From contig CAVSKL010000002.1 of assembly GCA_963728475.1 (NCBI GenBank), forward strand, positions 434,001-498,000: a stretch of DNA of 64,000 nt. Direction: 5' to 3'. Both the position numbers and the translations under genes were made by a program. Below, one piece after another: positions 35,166 to 44,210 of this stretch. The stretch is from CAVSKL01 sp963728475 [NCBI: Candidatus Eiseniibacteriota bacterium]. Its GTDB lineage: Bacteria > Eisenbacteria > RBG-16-71-46 > JABDJR01. How positions within the stretch are numbered: the first letter of the stretch is position 1; each line of letters opens with the position of its first letter. Under the pieces are notes generated by a model. It was not told the origin of the DNA and made no database searches. It worked only from the letters and a program-made list of their open reading frames with translations.

Positions 35166-36509
35166 ATGAACCTACGGCTGGGGGGATCGTCCCCCGGGAC
35201 GGCATCCCCTTGGTTCCCGTTCTACTATGCCTTGGTGGTGGCGGGAGGGACCGGCGCGCTGGCCTGGATGCTCCCGTCCCTCGCGGGTACCTCCTGGCTC
35301 CTGGCCGCGCTCTGGTTCGCGCTCATCTTCTTCACCGACGCCGCCCCGGTGAACCTTCCCGGCGGCGGGTTCATCACCGTCAGCTCCACCGTGGACTATG
35401 CCGGGATCCTCATTCTGGGTCCGGTCCCCACCGCTCTCGCCGAGTTCGCGGCCACCCTGGTGCTGCAGCTCGGGGTGCAGCGGCGCCCCTTCCACAAGGC
35501 GATCTTCAACGCCTCCGCGTTTGCGGGCACGGTGCTGGCCGCGGGGTGGGCGTTCCGGCTCCTGGGCGGGGTGCCCGGCGCCCCCCTCGCCTTCCCCCAC
35601 ATCCTGGTTCCGCTTCTGGGCATGGGGCTCACCTATTACGGCCTCAACACCATGATCGTGAGCTTCGTGATCGCGCTCTCCGAGGGGCGGCGGGTGTGGC
35701 AGGTATGGCAGGTCAACTACATCTGGACCATCTTCCACATGGTGGCCTCGCTCCCCTTCGGCGCCGCCATCGCGGTGGCCTACCGCTCGCTGAACGTGTG
35801 GGGAGTGGTGCTGTTCGTGCTGCCGCTCCTCCTGGCCCGTTACAGCTTCAAGCTTTACATCGAGACCAAACGGGACCTGCTCGATTTCGCGGGGGTGCTG
35901 GCGGGGGTGATCGACGAGTTCGACCCCTACACCCGCAAGCATTCCCAGCGGGTGAGCGTGTATTCCGCCCGCATCGCGCGGGAGATGGGGCTCTCCGAGC
36001 GCGAGGTGGAGCGGGTGGAATACGGGGGGCTTCTCCACGACATCGGCAAGATCAAGATGTCGCAGCGCGACCTGATCCTCAAGCCGGGGCGGCTCACCCC
36101 CGCCGAGCGCGCGCGCATCAGCCTCCACGCCTCGCTGGGGGCGGAGATCCTGGAGCGGGTGCGGGCCTTCCAGCCCCTGGCCCCGCTCGTTCGCTACCAC
36201 CACGAGCGCATGGACGGCATGGGCTACCACAAGCTTCCGGCGAGGGAGCTCCCCATGGGAGCCCGCATCGTGATGGCGGCCGACGCCTTCGACGCCATGA
36301 CCAGCGACCGCGTCTACCGCAAGGCCCTGACCCTGGCCGACTCCCTGGCCGAACTCCGCCGCTGCGCCGGCACCCAGTTCGACGCCTCGGTGGTGGCGGC
36401 GATCGAGCGCCTGGTGGGGCGGGGAGAGCTGACCACGGGGGACGAGGTCCCGGCCGCCGAGCCCGAGCCCCTGACCCGGCCCGGCCTGGTCAACGCCGGC
36501 CTGGTCTAG
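35166..36509 (+). CDS. membrane HD-GYP domain phosphodiesterase-like protein
   Basis: The 447-residue protein has a membrane domain of about seven helices (residues 15-230) followed by an HD-GYP domain that typically hydrolyses cyclic di-GMP. Conserved features are HSQRVSVYSARIA, LLHDIGKIKM (H291, D292), HHE at 345-347 and AADAFDAMTSDRVYRKA. The name-giving GYP motif reads GYH (353-355), so the proline is replaced by histidine, next to the metal site. Many active members tolerate changes here, so activity is uncertain. ATG 35166 follows GAGGGGGG. The N-terminal domain is probably a sensor; its ligand is unknown. Confidence 0.87.
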   Translation: MNLRLGGSSPGTASPWFPFYYALVVAGGTGALAWMLPSLAGTSWLLAALWFALIFFTDAAPVNLPGGGFITVSSTVDYAGILILGPVPTALAEFAATLVLQLGVQRRPFHKAIFNASAFAGTVLAAGWAFRLLGGVPGAPLAFPHILVPLLGMGLTYYGLNTMIVSFVIALSEGRRVWQVWQVNYIWTIFHMVASLPFGAAIAVAYRSLNVWGVVLFVLPLLLARYSFKLYIETKRDLLDFAGVLAGVIDEFDPYTRKHSQRVSVYSARIAREMGLSEREVERVEYGGLLHDIGKIKMSQRDLILKPGRLTPAERARISLHASLGAEILERVRAFQPLAPLVRYHHERMDGMGYHKLPARELPMGARIVMAADAFDAMTSDRVYRKALTLADSLAELRRCAGTQFDASVVAAIERLVGRGELTTGDEVPAAEPEPLTRPGLVNAGLV

Positions 36510-36518
36510 AGGGGACCC

Positions 36519-37553
36519 GTGAGCAATCCTCCCATTCGCTACCAGGACGCGGGGGTGGATATCGCGGCCGGCGAGGACGCGGTCCGCCGCATCAAGACCC
36601 GGGTCCGCGAGACCTTCGGCCCCAACGTCCTCACCGAGCTCGGCACCTTCGGCGGGGTCTGCACCGTTCCCGGCGGCGACCCCGACCTGCTCCTGGTGAC
36701 CAGCATCGACGGGGTGGGGACCAAGCTCCGGGTGGCCGCGGCCCTGGGTCGCTACGATACCGTGGGCGAGGATCTGGTCAACCACTGCGTGGGCGACATC
36801 GGGGTGCACGGGGCGGATCCGCTCTTCTTCCTGGATTACGTGGGGATGGGTCGGCTGGATCCCGAGGTGGTGGAGACGGTGGTCTCGGGCATGGTGCGGG
36901 GCTGCCGGAACGCCGGCTGCGCCCTCATCGGCGGAGAGACCGCGGAGATGCCCGGCACCTACCATCCCCCGGACTTCGACCTGGTCGGCTGCATCGTGGG
37001 CACCGCGCGGCGGGCCGACTTCGTGGACGGATCGGGCCTGGTCCCGGGGGACGTTCTCCTCGGATTCCCCTCCACCGGACTCCATACCAACGGTTTCTCG
37101 CTCGCCCGCCGGGTGCTGTTCGAGAACGCCGGGCTGCAGCCCGACGACGAGGTGCCCGGGAGCAAGGTGGCGCTGGGCGACGCCCTGCTGGCCGTGCACC
37201 GCTCGTACCGTCCGGTGCTCACCGGACTCCGCGGGATCATGAAGGGGGCCGCCCACATCACCGGAGGGGGCATCCCCGGCAACCTCGGCCGCATCCTTCC
37301 CGCCGGCACCGCGGCCCGGGTGGACCTCTCCACCTGGCGGGTGCCGCCCCTCTTCGCGTTGATCGCCGAGCGCGGCCCCGTTCCCGAGGCGGAGATGTTC
37401 CGCGCCTTCAACATGGGGGTGGGGCTGGTGGCGGGGGTGGCCGCCGGCGGTGAGGGGGAGGCGCTGGCCCGGGCGGGGGGAGGCGGCTTCGTGATCGGCG
37501 AGGTCATCGCCGGCGACGCCGCGGTCCACCTGGAAGGCACCGCGCGATGGTGA
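36519..37553 (+). CDS. purM: phosphoribosylformylglycinamidine cyclo-ligase
   Basis: Closes the imidazole ring of AIR in purine synthesis. The 344-residue PurM shows YQDAGVDIAAGEDAV, VTSIDGVGTKLRVA, NHCVGDIGVHGADPLFFLDY and GETAEMPGTY. The GTG at 36519 follows GAGGGGA. It is separated from the purB-purF cluster by about 5 kb and overlaps the next oxidoreductase gene by 7 bases. Confidence 0.97.
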   Translation: MSNPPIRYQDAGVDIAAGEDAVRRIKTRVRETFGPNVLTELGTFGGVCTVPGGDPDLLLVTSIDGVGTKLRVAAALGRYDTVGEDLVNHCVGDIGVHGADPLFFLDYVGMGRLDPEVVETVVSGMVRGCRNAGCALIGGETAEMPGTYHPPDFDLVGCIVGTARRADFVDGSGLVPGDVLLGFPSTGLHTNGFSLARRVLFENAGLQPDDEVPGSKVALGDALLAVHRSYRPVLTGLRGIMKGAAHITGGGIPGNLGRILPAGTAARVDLSTWRVPPLFALIAERGPVPEAEMFRAFNMGVGLVAGVAAGGEGEALARAGGGGFVIGEVIAGDAAVHLEGTARW

Positions 37554-38569
37554 AGGCGGAGCGGGAGGTGCGGATCGGGATCGTGGGGGCCGGCGCCATC
37601 GCCCAGGTAAGTCACCTTCCCGCCTACGCCCGGATCCCCGGCGTCGCCGTCGGCGCCATCTGCGACGTGGACCTGGCCAAGGCCCGCCGGGTGGCCGCGC
37701 GCTACAACGTCCCGCGGGTCACCCGCTCCTACGACGAACTGGCGTCCATGGACGAGCTCGACGCGGTGGACATCTGCCTCCCCAACCACCTGCACGCCCC
37801 CGCCGCCACCGCCGCCCTGGAAGCGGGGAAGCACGTCCTGTGCGAGAAGCCCTTCTCCCGGAGCAGCAAGGAGGCGGAACTCATGGTGGCGGCCGCCGGC
37901 AAGCAGGACCGGGTGTTGATGAGCGGGTTCAACGGCCGCTATCGCGAGGACGTCACCGTGCTCCGGCGGTTCGTGTCCGAGGGCGAGCTGGGCACGGTGT
38001 TCTACGCCAAGACCGGGTGGCTCATGCAGCCCTCGGCGTGGTCGGGCTCGAGCTGGAAGACCAAGAAGCGCTACGCCGGAGGGGGGGTGCTCCTCGACCT
38101 CGGGATCCAGATGCTGGACACCACCCTGTGGCTCCTGGACATGCCGGAGGTGGAATCGGTCTCCGCCACCGCGCATCCCCGCCCCCAGCGGGAGGATCTC
38201 GAGAGCACCGCCTCCGCGCTCCTCCGCCTGGCCGGGGGGGGAACGGTGACCCTGGAGGTTTCCTGGGGTCTTCTCATGGAGAAGGACTTCGCCTACCTGA
38301 ACCTGTTCGGCGACCAGGGCGCGGCGCTCCTGAACCCGCTCCGCGTGCACAAGGAGATGCACGGAAGCCTCATGAACGTGACCCCCGCGGTCTCGGCCGG
38401 CCGCAACGCGTACAAGCTTTCCTACGAGAACGAGATCCGCCACTTCGTGGAGTGCGTGCGCACCGGCGCGCGCCCCCTCTCTCCCGGGGAGGACGCCCTG
38501 ACCATGCTGCGCCTGCTGGAGGCCGTCTATCAGTCGGCCCTGGAGGGACGCGAGATCCGGCTTGGTTGA
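37547..38569 (+). CDS. Gfo/Idh/MocA family oxidoreductase
   Basis: An NAD(P)-dependent sugar or cyclitol dehydrogenase-like protein of 340 residues. It has an N-terminal Rossmann fold (IGIVGAGAIAQVSHLPAY), the family EKP motif in HVLCEKPFSRS and a C-terminal substrate domain (GGVLLDLGIQMLDTTLWLL). The substrate is unknown. It overlaps purM by 7 bases and lnt by 8, so all three are coupled in translation, although no shared pathway is apparent. Confidence 0.88.
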   Translation: MVKAEREVRIGIVGAGAIAQVSHLPAYARIPGVAVGAICDVDLAKARRVAARYNVPRVTRSYDELASMDELDAVDICLPNHLHAPAATAALEAGKHVLCEKPFSRSSKEAELMVAAAGKQDRVLMSGFNGRYREDVTVLRRFVSEGELGTVFYAKTGWLMQPSAWSGSSWKTKKRYAGGGVLLDLGIQMLDTTLWLLDMPEVESVSATAHPRPQREDLESTASALLRLAGGGTVTLEVSWGLLMEKDFAYLNLFGDQGAALLNPLRVHKEMHGSLMNVTPAVSAGRNAYKLSYENEIRHFVECVRTGARPLSPGEDALTMLRLLEAVYQSALEGREIRLG

Positions 38570-40094
38570 CCGTCCGCTCCGGCTCACCCTGGCGGTGCTG
38601 AGCGGCATCCTGCTCGCGCTCGCCTTTCCCAAGTTCGGCATGGGGCTCCTGTCCCTGGTGGCCCTGGTGCCGCTTCTCGTCGCGCTCCACCTTCCCGGCT
38701 CGGGGAAGGAGCGCGCCGTCTCTCCCGGCCGGGCCTTCCGGCTGGGCTACGTGACCGGCGCGGTGTTCTTCCTGGTGCTCCTCTACTGGATCCCCGACCT
38801 CCCCCGCGAGAACCTCACCGTCCCCTTCGTCATGTATCCGGCGCTGGCGATCATGGTGCTCTACCTCGCCCTCTTTCCCGCGCTGGCCTCCCTGGGGGCG
38901 GCGTGGATGGCCCGGCGGGGGGTGCCGCTGGGGCTCACCTTCCCCTTCCTGTGGACCCTGGCCGAGGCGGTGCGGGGGACCGGGCCCCTCGGGTTTCCCT
39001 GGGGATCCCTGGGCTACGCCCTCGCTCCCTATCCCCATCTCATCCAGTTCGCCTCCATCACCGGCATCTGGGGGGTGACCCTGTGGGCGGCGCTGGTGAG
39101 CGGGCTCATCCATCTCTACCTGGAGCTCCCCTGGGTCCGCCCCAAGCTCATCGGATTCGCACTGCTGGTGGCGGTGGTGATCACGCCCTACTTCCACGGC
39201 CGCGAGGTGCTGGGCCGGCGCCAGCCCCGGGCCGGGGTCGAGGTGGGCCTGGTGCAGTCCGACGTGGGAGCCAACAAGTGGGAGCTGGCGGTGCGGGATT
39301 CGGTGGCGGAGGCGCTCCTCGACCAGACCGCCCGACTGATGGAGGGGCGCCGGCCGGAGCCTCCGGCCCTGGTGATCTGGCCCGAGACCGCGATGCCCGC
39401 CCGCCTGCCCCGGGAACCCCACTACCAGGACCGGGTGGAGAGCCTGGTCGACTCCACCGGCATCCCGCTCCTGGCCGGGTTTCCCGACGGCTACCGGCTT
39501 CCCGACGGGGGCGTGCGCTGGACCAACTCCGCCGCGCTCTACCTCCCGCACCGCGGGCTGGTGCAGCAGTACGACAAGCGGCACCTGGTGCCGTTCAGCG
39601 AGGACTTCCCGCTGCCCTTCTTGAACCGCTTCGACTTCGGACAGTCCGATTTCAGCTCCGGCACCCGCCCCGGCGTCTTCAAGGAGATCTCCCCCCCGTT
39701 CGGGGTGCTGATCTGCTTCGAGTCGATCTTCCCCGGCCTCGCCCGCGGCCTTGCCCGGGACGGGGCGCGCTACCTGGTCAACATCACCAACGACCAGTGG
39801 TTCGGAAACTCCGCCGCCCCTTTCCAGCACTTCGAGATGAACGTGCTCCGGGCGATCGAGAACCGCATGGGCCTGGCCCGCGCCGCCAACACCGGCATCT
39901 CCGCGGTGATCGATCCCTACGGGATCGTGGTCGACCGCACCACCACTTTCGTCAAGGCCTCGGTCATCGACACCGTGGAACTCGGCCGCGAGCTCACCTT
40001 CTACACCCGCCACGGCGACTGGATCCTGTGGCTGGCGCTGGCGGCCGTCCTCGCCGAAGCGGGCTGGGCGCTGGTCCGGGGCCGAAGGCCGTGA
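38562..40094 (+). CDS. lnt: apolipoprotein N-acyltransferase
   Basis: Inner-membrane enzyme that adds the third acyl chain to outer-membrane lipoproteins. The 510-residue protein has about seven helices and a nitrilase-like periplasmic domain with the catalytic triad E275 (WPETAMP), K339 (YDKRHLVPF) and C385 (LICFESIFPG), placed almost exactly as in E. coli Lnt. TTG 38562 is the start. Its presence fits the LolC/LolD lipoprotein-release genes at 51-53 kb. Confidence 0.96.
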   Translation: MVDRPLRLTLAVLSGILLALAFPKFGMGLLSLVALVPLLVALHLPGSGKERAVSPGRAFRLGYVTGAVFFLVLLYWIPDLPRENLTVPFVMYPALAIMVLYLALFPALASLGAAWMARRGVPLGLTFPFLWTLAEAVRGTGPLGFPWGSLGYALAPYPHLIQFASITGIWGVTLWAALVSGLIHLYLELPWVRPKLIGFALLVAVVITPYFHGREVLGRRQPRAGVEVGLVQSDVGANKWELAVRDSVAEALLDQTARLMEGRRPEPPALVIWPETAMPARLPREPHYQDRVESLVDSTGIPLLAGFPDGYRLPDGGVRWTNSAALYLPHRGLVQQYDKRHLVPFSEDFPLPFLNRFDFGQSDFSSGTRPGVFKEISPPFGVLICFESIFPGLARGLARDGARYLVNITNDQWFGNSAAPFQHFEMNVLRAIENRMGLARAANTGISAVIDPYGIVVDRTTTFVKASVIDTVELGRELTFYTRHGDWILWLALAAVLAEAGWALVRGRRP

Positions 40095-40831
40095 CCTTCT
40101 GGGCCCGGCGCGATCCCCGAGCCCGGCTCTGGGTGGGCCTGGTCTTGAGCTTCGCCCTGGCCGCGGCGCCGGTGGACCGGGCGCTGTGGGCGCTGCCCGC
40201 CGCGTTCGCCCTCGCCGCCACCGCCGGTCCCCGCCGCCTGTGGGGAGTGCTCCGCGCGGCGGCGGCGCTGTGGGCGCTGAGCCTGGCCGTGAACGCCTTC
40301 CTGGTCCCCGGGCAACGACTCGGGCCCGCCGGCCTGGGCTGGCTCCGCCCTACCGCCGAGGGTCTCCTCCTGGGTCTCGGGCAGGGGGCGCGCCTGGGAG
40401 CGCTGGCCGCGGTGGCGTCGTGGATTGCCGGGGTGCTGGGAGCGCTGGAGCTGGCGGCAAGCCTGGAGTGGACGGTCAGGGCCCGGCCCCGCTGGCGGGC
40501 CCGGGTCCACCGGACGCTGGCGCCCCTGGTGCTGGCGGTGCGCATCCTTCCCCTCCTGGTGGACGAGGCGAGACGGCTGGCCGAGGTGGACCGGCTCCGC
40601 CGCGGCCCCGTCCGAGGCCCCGCCGCGCTCCTTCGCCCGGCGCGGTTGGCGCCGGCCTGGATGGTGCTGGTGCTGGAGCGGGCCGAGGACCTGGCCCTGG
40701 CCCTCTCGCTCCGCGGGTACCGCCCGGCGGGGGAACGCGGCTTCGCCCGCGCGTTCCGTCCCGGCGCCGCCGACTGGGGGGTGGCCCTGGCCGCGGCGGC
40801 GGGAGCGGCGGTTGTGGCCTGGCGGGGTTAA
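40091..40831 (+). CDS. EcfT/CbiQ-like transmembrane protein, orphan
   Basis: A 246-residue membrane protein with about five helices. The C-terminal cytoplasmic part has two features of the T component of energy-coupling-factor vitamin transporters: an Arg-rich coupling region (VDRLRRGPVRGP) and the ALSLRGYRP motif, which in the family follows an Ala-Arg-Gly pattern and docks the ATPases. No EcfA ATPase or S component lies nearby. GTG 40091 overlaps the lnt stop. Assignment is by motif and topology, so I give moderate confidence. Confidence 0.65.
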   Translation: MTFWARRDPRARLWVGLVLSFALAAAPVDRALWALPAAFALAATAGPRRLWGVLRAAAALWALSLAVNAFLVPGQRLGPAGLGWLRPTAEGLLLGLGQGARLGALAAVASWIAGVLGALELAASLEWTVRARPRWRARVHRTLAPLVLAVRILPLLVDEARRLAEVDRLRRGPVRGPAALLRPARLAPAWMVLVLERAEDLALALSLRGYRPAGERGFARAFRPGAADWGVALAAAAGAAVVAWRG

Positions 40832-40839
40832 GCCGCGTC

Positions 40840-41673
40840 ATGGGGTGGCGCTTTCGGATCGACCTTGAGTACGATGGCACCGGATTTTCCGGGTGGCAGG
40901 TCCAGCCGGGGCGGCGGACGGTTCAGGGGGAGCTGGCCCGGGCGCTCGGACGGTTGGGGGAGCGGACGCGCCCCGCCGGAGCGGGGCGCACCGACGCCGG
41001 GGTCCACGCCCTCGGAAACGTCGCCCACGTCGACCTCGAACGCGACTGGGAGGACGGGGAACTCTTGCGCGCGCTCCGCGGGCACTCGCCCCCGGACCTG
41101 CGCATCACGCGGGCGGGCCGGGTGGAGCCGGAGTTCCACGCCCGCTTCACCGCGCTCTCCCGCACCTACCGCTACGCCCTGGGGCGGGAGGCCGATCCGT
41201 TCTTTCGCGCGCGGCGGTGGGTCCCGCGGCGGTTTCCCGACCCGGGATGGGCGGAGGGGGAGTTGGCCGCGATCACCGGCGAGCGCGGGTTCGCCTCGCT
41301 GGCCCGGAGCGGGAGCGAGTCGAGGTCGATGCGCTGCCGCATCGACCGGGCGGCCTGGACCGAGGTCGCGGGGGGCGCGGTGGTGACGGTGACCGCGGAT
41401 CGGTTCCTGTACGGGATGATGCGGGCGCTGGTGGGGACGCTGGTTCGGGAAGCCGGGGCCCGGCCGCCCGGAGGTCTGGTCCGGGTGCTGGAGGCGCAGA
41501 ACCGGGGGGCGGCGGGAGCGGCGGCGCCGCCGGGAGGGCTCTACCTGACCGCGGTGGCCTACCCGGGAGAGACGGTGCCGGAGCGCCTCGGGCGGGTGTT
41601 GAGGCTGTCGGGGCTGGGCGCGGCTCCCGGCGGCCCGTCCCCGGCCGGTTCGCTGCCGGAACGAGGAGAGTGA
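40840..41673 (+). CDS. truA: tRNA pseudouridine(38-40) synthase
   Basis: Makes pseudouridine in the anticodon stem of tRNAs. The 277-residue protein carries the catalytic D52 in AGRTDAGVHALGNVA, the N-terminal LEYDGTGFSGWQVQP and FLYGMMRALVGTL. The ATG at 40840 lies nine bases after the EcfT-like gene. The C-terminal 25 residues are low-complexity. The long open frame upstream of the ATG is a shadow inside the preceding gene. Confidence 0.96.
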   Translation: MGWRFRIDLEYDGTGFSGWQVQPGRRTVQGELARALGRLGERTRPAGAGRTDAGVHALGNVAHVDLERDWEDGELLRALRGHSPPDLRITRAGRVEPEFHARFTALSRTYRYALGREADPFFRARRWVPRRFPDPGWAEGELAAITGERGFASLARSGSESRSMRCRIDRAAWTEVAGGAVVTVTADRFLYGMMRALVGTLVREAGARPPGGLVRVLEAQNRGAAGAAAPPGGLYLTAVAYPGETVPERLGRVLRLSGLGAAPGGPSPAGSLPERGE

Positions 41674-41678
41674 GCACG

Positions 41679-42872
41679 ATGTTCGAACGAGTTCCCCGGC
41701 CGGCGCGGCCGGCGGTGGGGGCGGCGATCCTGGCCCTGGGCATCGCCCTCGGCGCCGGCTGCCGGATCCGGGAGGCGGCGCCTCCGGGCCCCGCGCATCC
41801 GGCGGCCTCGGTCGAGGACCAGGTCAGCGAGGGACGGCGCACCGCGCTGGTCCGCGCGGTGGAGCGGTGCGCCCCCTCGGTGGTCAGCGTGAGCGCGCTG
41901 GAGCGCCGCCAGGTGAGCGGGCTCGATCCGCGCACCCAGGAGTTCTTCCGCCGCTTCTTCCCCGACTTCCCCGGCACCAAGGACCAGTGGATCCCGCGCA
42001 TGGGCTCGGGCATCGTGCTCGACTCCAAGGGCTACTTCCTCACCAACGACCACCTGGTGGGCAAGGCCGAGAAGATCTGGGTCACCCTGGCCGACGGCCG
42101 CGAGTTCGAGGCGGTGAGGGTGGGTACCGACCCCAACTACGACCTGGCGGTGATCAAGATCGCCGACGGGGGAGGGACGGTGTTCGAGACCTCGCCGCTC
42201 GGGGACTCCGAGCAGCTCATGGTGGGGGAATGGGTGCTGGCCATGGGCAACCCCTTCGGCTACTTCCTGGGCGACGCCCGCCCCTCGGTGACGGTGGGGG
42301 TGGTGAGCGCGCTCCACCGCGACGTGAAGATCAGCGAGGGGCAGGCGGTCTACAAGGACATGATCCAGACCGACGCCTCGATCAATCCCGGCAATTCCGG
42401 GGGTCCGCTGGTGAACGCCGAGGGCCAGGTGATCGGGATCAACACCTTCATGTTCAGCCAGAACGGGGGATCGCTGGGGGTGGGGTTCGCCATCCCCATC
42501 AACACCGCGATGGCGGTGGCGGAGGAGCTCATCCTCTACGGGCACGTGCGGGGGGTGTGGATCGGGCTCTCGGTGCAGCAGCTCTCGCCGGTGCTCGCCA
42601 ACCAGCTGGGGGTGGCCGATCGCCAGGGGCTGGTGGTGTGGAGCCTGGAGGCCGGCTCCCCGGCGGCGCGGGCGGGGGTCCGGCTCGGCGACATCATCCG
42701 CGCGGTGGACGGCAAGCAGGTCCGGAACAGCCTGGAGGCCCGGCGCTCCATCTTCGGGGCGCGGGTCGGGGATACCATCACCTTCAGCATCGAGCGGGGG
42801 GGGCAGCTTCTCGACATCCCCGTCACCCTGGAAGCGCTCCCCGACGAACGGGAGGGACGGAACGCGCCATGA
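41679..42872 (+). CDS. HtrA/DegP-type serine protease, lipoprotein
   Basis: Envelope protease/chaperone of 397 residues. The start ATG 41679 follows GAGGAGAG. A lipobox LGAGC (C28) predicts a lipid-anchored form, which is less common than periplasmic DegP. The trypsin-like triad is H125 (NDHLVG), D155 (NYDLAVIKI) and S240 (PGNSGGPL), and one C-terminal PDZ domain is present (about 290-390). Lnt at 38.5 kb would modify it. A longer open frame reaches far upstream but crosses truA. Confidence 0.94.
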   Translation: MFERVPRPARPAVGAAILALGIALGAGCRIREAAPPGPAHPAASVEDQVSEGRRTALVRAVERCAPSVVSVSALERRQVSGLDPRTQEFFRRFFPDFPGTKDQWIPRMGSGIVLDSKGYFLTNDHLVGKAEKIWVTLADGREFEAVRVGTDPNYDLAVIKIADGGGTVFETSPLGDSEQLMVGEWVLAMGNPFGYFLGDARPSVTVGVVSALHRDVKISEGQAVYKDMIQTDASINPGNSGGPLVNAEGQVIGINTFMFSQNGGSLGVGFAIPINTAMAVAEELILYGHVRGVWIGLSVQQLSPVLANQLGVADRQGLVVWSLEAGSPAARAGVRLGDIIRAVDGKQVRNSLEARRSIFGARVGDTITFSIERGGQLLDIPVTLEALPDEREGRNAP

Positions 42873-44173
42873 TCGAACGCTACTCCCGGCCGGAGATGGC
42901 CGCCCTGTGGTCGGAGGAGGAGAAGCTCCGGGTCTGGCTCGAGGTGGAGCTGGCGGTGGTGGAGGCGCTGGAACGCTACGGCGACGCCCCCGAGGGGACG
43001 GCGGCGAGGATCCGGGCCGGGGCCACCGTGAACGCAGCCCGGGCGGCGGAGCTGGAGGCGGTGCTCAAGCACGACGTGCTCGCCTTCCTCACCTCGGTGT
43101 CGGAGCGCCTGGGGGACGAGAGCCGCTGGCTCCACTACGGCATGACCAGCTCCGACCTCCTCGACACCGCCCTCGCCATCACCGCGCGGCGGGCGTCGAT
43201 GCTGGTGCGCGAGGGGCTGCGGCACCTGGCCGGGGCGGTGCGGCGGCGGGCCCTGGAGCATCGCGACACCGCCATGGTGGGGCGGAGCCACGGCGTCCAC
43301 GCCGAGCCCACCACCTTCGGGCTCAAGCTCCTGGGCTGGTACACCGAGCTTCAGCGCCAGGAGGAGCGCCTGATGGAGGCGGCGGCGGGAATGGCCGCGG
43401 GCAAGGTGTCGGGGGCGGTCGGCACCTTCAGCCACCTGGATCCCCGGATCGAGGAGTACGTCTGCCACCGCCTCGGGCTCACCCCCGCCCCGGTGTCCAC
43501 CCAGATCCTGCAGCGCGACCGTCACGCCGCCGTGATCACCGTGCTCGCCAACCTCTCGGCGAGCCTGGAGAAGTTCGCCACCGAGATCCGGAACCTCCAG
43601 CGCACCGAGATCCTGGAGGTGGAGGAGCCGTTCACCCACGGGCAGAAGGGCTCGAGCGCCATGCCCCACAAGCGGAATCCCATCACTTGCGAGCGGGTGG
43701 CGGGGCTGGCCCGGGTGGTGCGCGGGTACGCGGTGGCGGCGCTGGAGGACGTGTCGCTCTGGCACGAGCGGGACATCACCCACTCCTCGGTGGAGCGGGT
43801 GATCTTTCCCGACAGCTTCCTGGTCGTGGACTACCAGCTGCACCTCATGACCGGGGTGGTGGAGGGGCTGGTGGTCTATCCCGAGAACATGGCGAGGAAC
43901 CTGGAGCGGAGCGGGGGGCTGGTGTTCAGCCAGCGGTTGCTGCTGGAGCTCACCCGCCGCGGGCTCCGGCGCGAGGCCGCCTACGCGGTGGTGCAGGACA
44001 ACGCCCGGGCGGCGTGGTCCGGGGGGCCGCCCTTCCGGGACAGGGTGCGCGCCGACCCCCGGGTGCTGGAGGTGCTTGCGGTGGAGGAGGTGGACGGCAT
44101 CTTCGACCTCTCCTACAACCTCCGGAACGTCCCCCGGATCTTCGACCGGGTCCTGGACGAGGAGGATGCGTGA
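42869..44173 (+). CDS. purB: adenylosuccinate lyase
   Basis: Catalyses two purine-pathway eliminations (SAICAR to AICAR and adenylosuccinate to AMP). The 434-residue enzyme shows the signature GSSAMPHKRNP, the HYGMTSSDLLDTA segment and GRSHGVHAEPTTFG. ATG 42869 overlaps the HtrA stop (ATGA). It opens a five-gene purine cluster followed by purL. Confidence 0.97.
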   Translation: MIERYSRPEMAALWSEEEKLRVWLEVELAVVEALERYGDAPEGTAARIRAGATVNAARAAELEAVLKHDVLAFLTSVSERLGDESRWLHYGMTSSDLLDTALAITARRASMLVREGLRHLAGAVRRRALEHRDTAMVGRSHGVHAEPTTFGLKLLGWYTELQRQEERLMEAAAGMAAGKVSGAVGTFSHLDPRIEEYVCHRLGLTPAPVSTQILQRDRHAAVITVLANLSASLEKFATEIRNLQRTEILEVEEPFTHGQKGSSAMPHKRNPITCERVAGLARVVRGYAVAALEDVSLWHERDITHSSVERVIFPDSFLVVDYQLHLMTGVVEGLVVYPENMARNLERSGGLVFSQRLLLELTRRGLRREAAYAVVQDNARAAWSGGPPFRDRVRADPRVLEVLAVEEVDGIFDLSYNLRNVPRIFDRVLDEEDA

Positions 44174-44210
44174 GGGCCCCCCTGGCCGGTTTTCCCGGCG
44201 CGGGCCGGGC

